Of a DNA stretch of 64,000 nt, positions 48,834-60,000 are shown one piece after another. Each line of letters starts with the position of its first letter. Position 1 is the first letter of the stretch. Both the position numbers and the translations under genes were made by a program. Under the pieces are notes generated by a model. That model made no database searches. It saw only the letters and a list, made by a program, of their open reading frames with translations, and had not been told where the DNA came from. Source of the DNA: Rotaria sp. Silwood1 (taxonomy: Eukaryota; Rotifera; Eurotatoria; Philodinida; Philodinidae). The stretch spans positions 65,222 to 129,221 of the forward strand of contig CAJNOP010000417.1 in NCBI GenBank assembly GCA_905250075.1, read 5' to 3'.

Positions 48834-51800
48834 TTAAATTGGATCTTGTAAATCAGTCATAACATTACTTAAATGTTTAATACGTTCTTCCCATTTTTTT
48901 TTACGTTGATTTGTATCATGTAATAAAATTCTCATTTCATCTTCGACTTCATTTATACGTATTTGTGCTTGTTGAAGTTTTTCTTCATAATTTTTTTGTA
49001 TTTGATTTAATGTTTGTCGATGTCCATGTTCAATTGTTTCAAATTGTCGACGAAAATCATCATCACGTTGATGAAGTTTTTCTTCTAATTGTCTTTAATA
49101 CGAAAAAAAAAAAATTCAAAAAAAAAAAATAATTTTGTTTTTACTTGTGAATTTCAAGTAAACGATTATTTTCATCAGAAAGTTTCTTTTCATTTGTTTG
49201 ATATGTTTCAGATGCACGACGAATTTTATTATCAAGTTCACTAATTAAATCTGATTTTTCTTTCCATTTACGACTTAAAGCACTAAAATTAAAAAAAAAG
49301 AAACTTAACTGAAAATTTAAAAAGTCATCAATACTTGTAATCCGATTTAGTTTTTTCAAGTTGTTGTTGTATTTGATGTATTTCATTTTTCATTGAATCT
49401 CGTTTTTCACAAACTTTTTCATATTTTTCTTGTAATTCTTGATAAAGTAATTGTTCATCTTGTAATTGTTGTTCAAGTTCTTTATGACGATTTATTAAAT
49501 CTTCACGAGCTTTTTTTATTGTTTCATCACGTTCAACAACACCCTAATAATTAATAAATAAATAATATTAATTATTTTATTTTGTCAACATAAAATTAAT
49601 TTAGATTTGAAAAATAAGATTAAAATTTATTTTTCATTATATGTTTCTTTCTCAAATAGTGAGAAGTGCAAGTTTCTTTGATGTTTCTATCAAAATCTAT
49701 TTTAAAAAAAATAGTAGAATATATTATATTAGGAATTTCGGTTCTGGTATCGATCAATAGGACTGATTCTTGTTTTTTGTTATATCAGCACGGAAAATGA
49801 GCAGTTTAATAACTTTCAAAAACCAAGCAAACTGTCAAATCTGTAATTTTGAAAGATCGTGTGAACTTTTCCTCTTTATAAATTGTAGTTAGTAAACATT
49901 CCCGTCAGTATTTCATTGATTTTCCGTCTCAATATTGTTATTAATCGCTAAACTGATTTTGTCATATCGGAAATTAAAGTCTTTTTTGATTTTATATTTT
50001 TCTGTATAGAAGATATGTGATATGAATCACACTTTTTTCTTTCTATAATAATTTCAATTGAATTATAAAAATAATAGTTTCAATTACAGATAAAAAATTC
50101 ATATTTTTATCATTCATTTTAAAACTTTCGAAATTAAAAAAAAAAAGAGAAGTTGAATATTTCAGAAAACTTTATATTGAAAAACTTCAACATAGCTACA
50201 AAATAAATATTGAATTAAAAATAAAATTATGCAAAAAAAATTATTCTATGAAGATTATTAAGAAAATAAAACAAGCAAATATTGAAACAAAAAATAAAAA
50301 GCTTTACGATATGATTTTACTCAATTGTTTAATTTGAATTGTACCTTTAACAATGTCTATAAAATGATATTTGAACTTTTTTTCATCACATCTAAACATT
50401 ATCTGTTCAAAGTCATACTAATAAAGATAATTAAATATATTCTATTTTCATTTACAAAAAGTAACGATCTTGGCTATTTTTTGAATAACTGCAACAATTT
50501 TTTGACTTCAAAACAGAGATGTCCATCGCGGCCCTGCCGCGCCGCTGCCGCGATGGCCTGTGGCGGCAGCGGCAGGTTTTTTAAAAGACCATCGCGGCAG
50601 CGGCAGGATTTTTTTGGGGAACATTGAAAAACTGCATGAATTTAATAGAATTTCAGGGTTTACAAATGAAACACCCAGAGACTGAATGAATCTGATGGAC
50701 TAGTACCAATATCTCTGGTCAAATATAGTCGCAGCAGTGAAATTAGAAACACTTTTTTGTAAACCGCCGCGGCGGTACGTTTATTTTATAATTCATCGCG
50801 GCAGCGGCGCGGCAACGTTTTTTTTATAAGCCATCGCGGCGCGGCAACATTTTTTTATAAACCGTCGCGGCGCGGCTGCGATGCGGCAGCTTTTTTTTTT
50901 TCTAAGGCCGCGGCGCGGCAGCGCCAGATTTTCAGCCGCGATGGACATCTCTGCTTCAAAAGAGTTCCTTATCTGAAATCGAATAGTAATGTTTGTGTTC
51001 AGTCTCAATAGTTAACAAATCTTTTTTTTGCCTCTCAAAATCTATTTGCTCTAATAGGAGGCTTATGAAAAGTTTTTTTTTACTCTGATATAACTTTCTG
51101 AATTTTCTATGAATTAATATAATTACATCTTTAAGTTTTTGAATAGTATCCAATTGACTTTCAATAATAGTTTGTTTAATACGACATGTATCAACTTCTT
51201 TATCTAATTGTTTTTTTAATGTATTAACTTCACTTGTTAAAGTTTGTATAGTTGATTCTAAACGACCACGATCTTGAGCTAATGAAGCACCTAATAAAAC
51301 AAAAAACACAAAAAAAATGAAATAACTAAAAAAAAAAGAAAATAAAACCTTGATGTGCTAATTCATGACTCCATAATTTTTTTTCTTCTCTTAAACCTGA
51401 TAAAACAGATTCTTGTGCAATAATTTTTGAATCTAATTCACGACGTTCTTTTTGTAATAATAAAATTTGTTCACGAATTTTTTTTAATTCATCTATTGTA
51501 CGTTCAAGTTTTGTTGTTAAATGTTTATTTTGATGAGTTAAATTTTCATTTAGTTTTGTACGTTCTTGTAAACGTTGTTTTTGTTCACGAACTAACTACA
51601 AAAAACAAAAATTGTAAATTATAATTAAAAATATTATGTTAAATATATATAACATACCACCATTAAATCATTAACCATTTTTCGATCAGATTCTTCACGT
51701 TGTTTTATATTTGTTGATGATGATTGAAGAAGTTCATTTTCTTTTTGAAGAATTTCATTAGTTTTTAATAACTAAAAAATAAATGATTTTTTTTTTTTGA

Positions 51801-54800
51801 TTTGATAATAAATCTATAGAAAAAAAAAAAAAAATTTTTTTTAATTACATCTTGATATCGACGTTCTTCAATTTTTAATGCATCACGAAATTCATCTTCA
51901 AGTTTTTTATATTCAATTGCTATTGATTGTAATCTAAATCAATTATTTATTTTTTATTAATTTAATGGAAATTTCAAATTATAATGAGAACAATAGTAAT
52001 CATTAAGTGCTTAGACCATTTTGAAATTTAATACAAAGATCTTTGTTTAAAATACTTAAGAAAAAAAACTATTTTATACTGGAATGTATATTTAACTACT
52101 TGTTAATACTTTGATCCACTTGAAAGTACTTTAAAAATGATGGTTTATCAAGGTTAAGTACATTTTTTCCCTCGAGGAAATATACCTGATAAAGTGATTC
52201 TCTTGCTACAAGAAACTCTACTCAATGACTGCATAATGTGCGATGCCTTTTATTTAATCTTTTGACTCCCGGCGGCGAATATATACGTCCGAATCTGTTT
52301 ATCGTTTGTTAGGTGGTGTGTCATAAGAGTATAATTCTTCTTTGTTTCCTTTCGGTTTGAGATCATCAGAGAATTTTTGACAAAGTTCAGACTACAAAAT
52401 TGGAAAATCATCGACAAGATCTTCTCCTCTGCATTTAACTGCTTGACCTTTATTCCAGTCTTCGACATGATATATATGTCCTAACTGAAATATATCTCTA
52501 TGTTGTATTGTTGATTGCTTCAAAGAGTATCATACAAAGATGAACTATTAATGTTTTTTTTTAACACAAAATGTAATTTCCTGGTGACAAAAAATTAAAA
52601 TCATATTTAAATATTACTTTTATTTTCGCAAAAAAAGCTGAGAGTCAAAGAGGTAATGTATACCTCTTCGTGTTGTGTCCTATAGTTGTATTTAGTAAGA
52701 ATTTGCATATCAAATCAATTCTGTGATTCTCATTGAGAACAACAAGAAATCTAATTTTCGAATATCGACTTGATTATGAAAAAAAAATGCAATATCTTCG
52801 CAGTAATGAGTTAGAGATCAACACACTTTCCAGAGTACTCATGAGTAGAGAGCTGTGGGTCCACATTTTTTTGGACCCAGAGCCGGTTGGATCCGAGTCT
52901 AGGACCGGTCAAGTCTAGACCCGAGTTTGTTTTTTGCTAAAATGTGGTATTAGAGAACTGCAAACCGAAGTTGTTGCGAACCCGGACCCACACTCGAAGA
53001 AAAAACAAAATTTTAGACTCGAATCCCGCAATAAATCAAATTTTGGCCCCAAATCCGAGTCTGGACGGAACCGCAGCTCTCTACTCATGAGACTCTACCA
53101 GATGCTTATATTACTCACCTGAACGTAATGAATCACTTAGTTTTTAGACCTTATTGAAAACCTTCTTTCACTTTGAAACATATATTTTCCTTGTTTTTTT
53201 ATCTATTGCTGAGGACATTCTCGGTAAAAAAAATCTTACTTTTCTTGTTGATGTGTCATTTCAGTTCGATGAATATCTTCTTTTCGTTGAATTTCTTGTT
53301 TAATATATTGTTGTACTTCAGTTGCTTGTAAATCAATTCGACATTTTTCAAATTCTTGTCTATAAAAAGAGTATAATTAATAAAATAAAATGCTCAAATA
53401 TTTCTATTAACTTATGTTGAATTTCTCTTGTTGTATAAAGTTCTTGACATTCACGTAATTGTTGTTTAATTGTTTTTAATTCTTGTTGTAATATTTCATT
53501 TTCATTTTGTAATGTATTACAACGACGTTCCCAATTTCGAATTTTTTCATTCTTAAAAAAAACAATTATTTGATTAATTAGATGATAAGAAAAAAAATTC
53601 TTTTCTTTTTGTTTTGTTCTATACCTCAGTTATACGAAGTTCGTTTTTTTCACTTTCTAATTTACTTAAACTACTTTCAAGAGTTTTAATTAATTGTAAA
53701 TTTGTTTCTTGAGCTTTTTTATATGAACATAATTGATCATCTGTACTTCGAAGACGTGCCTATAGAAATAAAAAAAAAAATATTTTTAAAAATATGTTAT
53801 ATCAATCAAATACTTTATAATCATCAAGTATTGCAGTTAAATCTTGAAATTTTGATTTTTCATCAGCTAATCTTTGTTTATGTTTTTCTGTTAATTCATG
53901 TAAAATTGTTTCATTTGTTCGACCATCATTAACTATAAATAATACAAAAAAAAATTTATTATTAAAATATTTAAAATAAAATTTTAAACCTCGTTTTTTA
54001 AATTCATTAATAATATCATTTAAATGTTTAATTTCTTGTTCAGCACGCCAACGTTTATCACGTTCATTATCTAATTCACGTAATGTTGATGTATATATAT
54101 CATTCATATCATCATCACGACTTGATCGATAATGATATTCATCACAATCACGTTCACGTCTTGTATTAAATAAATGTTGTTCATGATGATGATTTATTGT
54201 AAATGGACGAGTATTTTCATCCATCATACTATGAGATTTTGGTTCAATTATCGCAGGTGGAGAAGAATTATTTAATGATACAGGATTTTTCGTCGAAATT
54301 TTTTTACTAAAAAAAAATGATATTTTATTTTACTTAGGACGATCTGAAAATTCTGGCTACGGTATTGAAAGAACCTTGTCGGATGAGGTGACCTATTCAC
54401 AAATGAAAAATTAAATCTATTATGTTGTATAACTTTTTCAAGCGCTTCGAATGATATATAGCAAACCCTGTTTTCATAAGATTTTGAAGAAACTCGAGTC
54501 AATTTACTGATAGACGACCAGAGATCTCAGTGCAAAATATTACTAAAAATAACGGAAGAGAACGCATTCATAAAAATGTCGAGACTTGTTTTTTATATGA
54601 AGAATGTGTTCTACAGCTTAACGAACGGTTTCACAAACAAAAAGAAAAGTTCTGAGTTTAAAGGAACTCATTCTTTACTGTTCCACACTAGTACGAAATG
54701 CTTTCTTCTCAGTTCAAAAATCGTTCTCTATCTGGATAGAAAGCGTTCTGAACCATTTCATGAGAAATTAGAGCATGCCATTGGATAGAGCTCGTTGAGT

Positions 54801-56787
54801 TGCATCAGAATCGATCTTTCAAAAAATTATGTCTGAACTTCTCTTCAAGAACTCTTATAGTGAATCTAAATTCAAGCAATAACGACCAAGAATGCGTTCC
54901 AAAAAAATCTGGAACAGTTAAGAACACATTTAAAAAACCATGGAGTGTTTTCTTAATGGTTCCATTTTGGAACGCTTTCCACTTTTGTTGAAACGTTTTC
55001 TTTTCTTAAAAAAAGGGCTTTTAATTTTACGGAATGCGTTCTTAGAAGCAAATATTTTTCACTGGGATGCAATATATATGAGGTTGTAGGCCATCAAAAA
55101 CTCTACAAAATCGTATGTGAGAAAAAATATTTTACAAATACCAAACATCACAATATTCAGTAATTTATCATGCTTGGACATGAGTGTGTAGTCCTCTATC
55201 AGTAAATTGATTCTAGTTTCTTCAAAGTCTTATGAAAACAAGATTTTCTATATACCATTCGATGCGCCTGAAAAAGCTGTACAACATGATAGACTTAGTT
55301 TTTCATTTTTGAATAGGTCATCTTATCCGACAAAGGTCCTTTAAATGCCGTAGCCAAAACTTTTAGACCAGCCTCAATATATACGTTGTTGTTGGTTGTT
55401 GTCGAGGTGTAGATTGTATAACAGTATTAGCCATTGTTGATCGTGGTCTTAAACGAGAAGTTTTTGTTGGCATTGAATCTGATTCATTATCAGTAGATGG
55501 AGATCGAGCTGAATTGCAAAAACAAAATGAAAGAAAGAAGATTTTTTAAATTAATAAAAACCTGAACGTTTATCATGAATTAAAGGACGTCGATTTATAG
55601 ATTTTGAATCTATTTTTCTATGATGAGGAATACAATCACTTTCCACTGCCTTATAATAAAAGAATGATAATAAATAAATATCAATAAAAACAAAAAAACT
55701 ACCGAAAGAGATCCATTATGAATATCAATACTTGTTGTTGTACTTGATTCCATAGGTTTTGGATTATGTCGAAGGGCATTAAGTGCTGCAGCTATTTTTG
55801 GATATTGTTGTGATAATGAATTTGTTACATCATGCTAAATTATTATTAGTATTTTTTTCAAAAAAAACAAATCTTTTTCTTTTCAAATAGCTCATACTAA
55901 TTGTTCTCGTGTTTCATTAGTTAAACCAACATACTGTTCAATTCCTAAATACAAAAGAAACAAAAAATATCGAATATTTTTTATTCTTTTTTATTGAATA
56001 ACCTGTAAGACCTTGACTATTAAGATCTTTTTTTCCATGTTTATCCATTCCATCAAGACTAATTAATGTTCGAAGACGATTAAATAATGTTATTCGATAA
56101 GCTATTTTTTATATATAAAAAATAAATAAATAAATAAATAAAAATTTGAATTTATACCATCTTTTTTTGCTATTGGATTTTCTCGAAATGTAAGATGTTG
56201 TAAATGAGAAAGACCATTCATATTTTTAATAACATCATCCAAAGAACTTTTTTTTTAAAAAGAATAAAATATTAATCTTGTTATCTTAATAAATATATAT
56301 ATATGAATTCTTACTCAATATGATTTCCATGCATTTGTATTATAGATAAATTATATTCAGATCCCCAAAGATCTTGAAAACCTTGTAAATATTCAATTTT
56401 ATTATATGATAAATTAAGCCATGATAATTTTCTATTATGAAATCATATTTTAAAAAAAATTTTTTGTTTTTTACGTTTTTTTTACTTTAATGCAAATAAA
56501 CCTTCAACAATAACAATTTTATTTGATGCTAAATTTAATGTATCTAATGAAATAAGACCTTCAAGACCTTGTATACGTGTTATATTATTTGATGATAAAT
56601 CAAGATGTGTTAAATAATTTAATCCTGTTAAACCATTTATTCGTTCAATTTCATTTGAATGTAAATTAATTGAAAGTAAATTTTTATGTAAAGGTATTTC
56701 ATCTATATTTCGAATACCAGATGCCATTAAACTAAGATCAGTTGATTTTGTATTAAATTTATCATTATTATTTAAATCAAAATCCAT
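48834..56787 (-). CDS. LRRCC1: LRRCC1 (CLERC), centrosomal leucine-rich coiled-coil protein
   Basis: A centrosome/centriole protein needed for spindle and cilium organisation in vertebrates. Twenty exons from 56486-56787 to 48834-49092 sum to 3045 nt, an open frame of 1014 aa (human 1032). Residues 1-200 hold SDS22-like leucine-rich repeats: LLSINLHSNEIERINGL, LTHLDLSSNNITRIQGL, LDTLNLASNKIVIVEGL and LNLSYNKIEYLQGF. A polar linker follows. Then comes ELDNERDKRWRAEQ, strikingly close to the human LDQEREKRWRAEQ. The rest is nearly continuous coiled coil, with conserved EFRDALKIEERRYQD, GASLAQDRGRLES, TIQKLKD and ALSRKWKEKSDL, ending EDEMRILLHDTNQRKKKWEE and a short tail. Several introns carry mobile elements (50514-50953, 52846-53083, 54341-55368) and are over 1 kb; the others are 50-80 bp. 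Confidence 0.95.
50514..50953. mobile_element. GC-rich hAT MITE, copy 3, in an LRRCC1 intron
   Basis: Ends CAGAGATGTCCATCGCGGC and GCCGCGATGGACATCTCTG, perfect 8-bp duplication CTTCAAAA (50506-50513, 50954-50961). Its central segment (about 50620-50720) is the reverse complement of that in copy 1, so the two copies are inserted in opposite senses. Confidence 0.93.
51934..52845. other. Left part of the 1.3-kb LRRCC1 intron 13
   Basis: Intron sequence. A stretch at about 52236-52470 reads in one minus-strand frame as a protein-like segment (DWNKGQAVKCRGEDLVDDF, then SELCQKFSDDLKPKGNKEEL) broken by stops. This may be a decayed gene fragment; I cannot name it. Nothing else is seen. Confidence 0.35.
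52846..53083. mobile_element. hAT-type MITE (TAGAGAGCTG ends) in LRRCC1 intron 13
   Basis: Ends TAGAGAGCTG and CAGCTCTCTA with an 8-bp flanking repeat CTCATGAG (52838-52845, 53084-53091). The inside has GGACCC- and GAGTCTGGAC-like GC-rich words. CTCATGAG is its own reverse complement, so the duplication could also be read as an extended inverted repeat. Confidence 0.8.
54341..55368. mobile_element. Foldback element in LRRCC1 intron 8, with nested element
   Basis: Inverted arms of about 180 bp: TCTGGCTACGGTATTGAAAG near 54351 mirrors CTTTAAATGCCGTAGCCAAA near 55339; GATGAGGTGACCTATTCA mirrors TGAATAGGTCATCTTATC; CAATTTACTGATAGA mirrors TCTATCAGTAAATTG. The arms fill nearly the whole intron: the element starts about 35 bp from the acceptor and ends about 15 bp from the donor. 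Another element sits between the arms. Confidence 0.8.
54528..55064. mobile_element. Inner DNA element (CAGTG ends), longer copy
   Basis: Ends CAGTGCAAAATATT and AATATTTTTCACTG form inverted repeats, with GAACGCATTC and GAATGCGTTC following inside. Its right 300 bp are also found at 24471-24771. Flanking 8-mers do not match, so superfamily is undecided. Confidence 0.7.
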
Positions 56788-57046
56788 TATTTATTCTTAA
56801 GATTTTCTATATATATATATATACAAAATACTACATATATTTAATGATAATAATTTCAATTCGAATATATGATATGATTCATTTATGATTAATAACGACC
56901 TCTATGCGCATTAATGTGATAAAATAAGTAGAAAAAAAATCATTCGGAAAGGTGTTGACAAGGTTATACAAAACATGAATGGCTGTTGTACATAGTTTTT
57001 TTTTTTTTGTATAGCAGAACATTGATTTAGGTAACAACGAATACAA
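56788..57046. promoter_or_regulatory. Divergent region between LRRCC1 and the EF-hand gene
   Basis: Only 259 bp lie between the LRRCC1 start codon (-) and the proposed EF-hand start codon (+), so the two probably share a bidirectional promoter. An (AT)n run lies at about 56801-56822. A single GGTAAC half site at 57030 recalls half of an RFX X-box, but no second half is present. Confidence 0.45.
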
Positions 57047-60000
57047 ATGGTGGTCAGCGTTGGACTTATGCCAAACAGGTATCATAGATTGAATTTATCA
57101 ATCATTGATCAAGATAAATTTTATTCCTCTTGGATAATATAGAGACCTAGATTGAAATTAATTCATCGGATCTTCTCCGATTGTTATAATATGGATAGAA
57201 ATCTAATGGTTAAGATTCTGATAGTTGGATTCCAAGAAAAATCTAAATCGGAATTGTGCTTAATTTATAAGTTGTTCTATAGTAATGTTATTCACATAAA
57301 TATACATGAGTTATTGATTAAAAAAATATGTTTTTCCTAGTCAAGACTCCCTAGAAGAATCCCGAGGGGATCCCTGCGGGAGTTAAGAGGGAATTCAGGG
57401 ACTCCCTATGGATTCCCCAGAGACTTCGCGGAGAAGAATAAGAATACTCCGCCTTTCGGCTACCTTGCGGTGTAGGGTGCTGTCCGAGAACAGTTTCGAG
57501 AGCCCGTTATTTTTCCTACATCTATTACTAAATGTAGCTCTGGACAGAAGGCCGGCCTGACTCAGAGTTCTCCCGCTTAATCACTTAAGCTCCCCATACA
57601 TACTGACTAACCACATACTAACCACAAGGGCTTTAGTGTATGTCAATCACGTAGTCAGTTTGTTATCGGATGGGTGATCCGAGACAAAGCAGCCGTTAGT
57701 GACTTGTCCAAAATCATTTTCTGACTGATGGAGCCGAGGTTCAAATACAGTACCTTGTGAGTATGTGTCGAGCATCTTAATCATTCAGCCATACCGGCCG
57801 ACTTCGCGGAGACTTCCTAGGGACGCCCCAGGGAATTGATAAGTATTATCAGGGTCTCTCCAGAAGCCACCATTGGAATTCTCTAAAAAACTCAAATCTA
57901 TGAAAATTTTAGAGGAACTCCCCGATGATTTCGTTGGGGAGAGTCGACTAGCATTTTGATCTGTTAGATTTTGCAAGAGAAATCTTTGATTTAATATTCA
58001 TTTCTCTATGTATTCGTAATGTTTATAGTTCCGTATCAACATCTTCATCAGATGTTCAAACAATAATTCGATTAGCTGAAGAAAAAATTCGTGTTAAAAC
58101 AATTGCATTAGGTCTTCGTGTAACAGAATTTTTTCATGATTTTGATCGTCTTCGTTCAGGTTATGTTACTGCATCACAATTTAAACGGTAAACATTGAGA
58201 AAAAAAATTCTTCTTTTATTTTTAATTATTTTATTATAAAGATGTTTGGATACTAATCTACGTCTTCAATTATCATCTGAAGAAGAAGAATTATTATTTA
58301 AAAAATATGATCTTAAACATGATGGTTCAATTTGTTATCGAGAATTTTGTGATGTTATTAATCGAAGTAAGTTTAATAATAATAAATTTGAAAATTTTTA
58401 ATACAACAATCGATCAATATGTGGACTTGAAATAACAAATAACAGATTTAAAAAGTATTGAAATCAAAGAAGAAAACACTTAAACAAGAATATTGAATGC
58501 AACATATAAAAAAAAAACTATCTAAGCTCTCACTTTCCGCTAGAGTTGCACCGATACCAGTTTCAGTTTTAGAACCGGAACCGTGCATCTCTACTTTCCG
58601 CTCAGAAATTCTAATTTTTGTCTAGTTGTAAAGTCTTTTCAGCTATAGCCAGTGACGTATCCAGGATTTTTCAGTATGCTGAATCTCGATTTCCGAGCAC
58701 GGGACCCAGATGAAACTCATAGAGGGTGATGTTGGATCCAAATAATGGAATTTTATCAAAAAAAATTTACACTCAAAGTTTGCGAAAAAAATTAGCATTT
58801 TCCTGATCCCCCCCTCGAGGATTTTTTTGCTGTTAGTAGTATCATGGTTTTTAGAATTTCATAGGAAGCTACACTGAATTTCATCGATAGTTTTCAAATG
58901 TCGTTTAAAAATATGCAACCGTTCAAGAGTTATAACTTTTTGAGTTTTTGCTACATGTGAAAACAATTTTTGCAAAATTTCAAATCGTCATAACTCTTGA
59001 ACGGTTGCATATTTTCAGACGAAATTTGAAATCTATCGATGAAATTCGGTGTAGCTTCCTATGAAATTCTAAAAACCATGATACTACTAACAGCAAAAAA
59101 ATCCTCGAGGGGGGATCAGGAAAATGCTAATTTTTTTCGCAAACTCCGAGTGTAAATTTTTTTGATAAAATTCCACTATTTGGATCCAACATCACCCTCC
59201 ATGAGTTTCATCCGGGTCCCGTGCCCGGAAATTGAGATTCAGCATACTGAAAAATCCTGGATACGTCACTGTTCTAATCGTTCATATATATATATAAATG
59301 AATCTTATCATAGATAAATTCATTCTTAATTCTATGATTATTTATATTTTAGAATATCCTGAAACAACAATAACACCATATCCAGAAAATTTTACAAATG
59401 CTGCTCCACCATATCTTAATTCTTGGCGTTCAACTCGTCATATTGGTACACAAGATGAAAGTGAACATTTACAAAATGTTCTTCAACGTATTGCTATTTA
59501 TTGTAAACAACGTGGTATTGATGTATTATCAATTATGGAACAATATGATAAACATAAAATGGGTGAAATAACAGATAGTCAATTTTATCGTGCTTTTGTT
59601 GGACCACAATTAACTGAAGCTGATATGACACTTCTTCGTGATAAATATTCTGATCCAGGAAAACCAGGTTTAATTAATTATTTAAATTTTGTTCAAGATC
59701 TTAATAGATATTCATATACAAATGAAATAATATCATCTCAAACTGATAATAATAATATTCAACAAATTCCATTTGTTGGTATTGAAGAAAAAGTAAAATT
59801 TTCTTTTTTTTTTTTGTTTGTTCATTGAATTTTTGTTTATTTTATTAGTCTGAACAACGTTCAATACAAGAAATTCTTGATAAAATTCGTATAGCAACAT
59901 TTAAATATGGTATACGTATATCGGATTTTTTTAAAGATTATGATAAATTACGTAGTGGAATAATAACTGAAGGTCAATTTGAAAGTGCACTTTCATTAAG

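Noticed and set aside
51349..51595. Suspected frameshift in LRRCC1 exon 16
   Set aside because: It came from my own miscount of a homopolymer; the line as given is in frame and the exon is 247 bp as phase requires.
57030..57040. RFX X-box between LRRCC1 and the EF-hand gene
   Set aside because: Only one half site (GGTAAC) is visible; a full X-box needs both.
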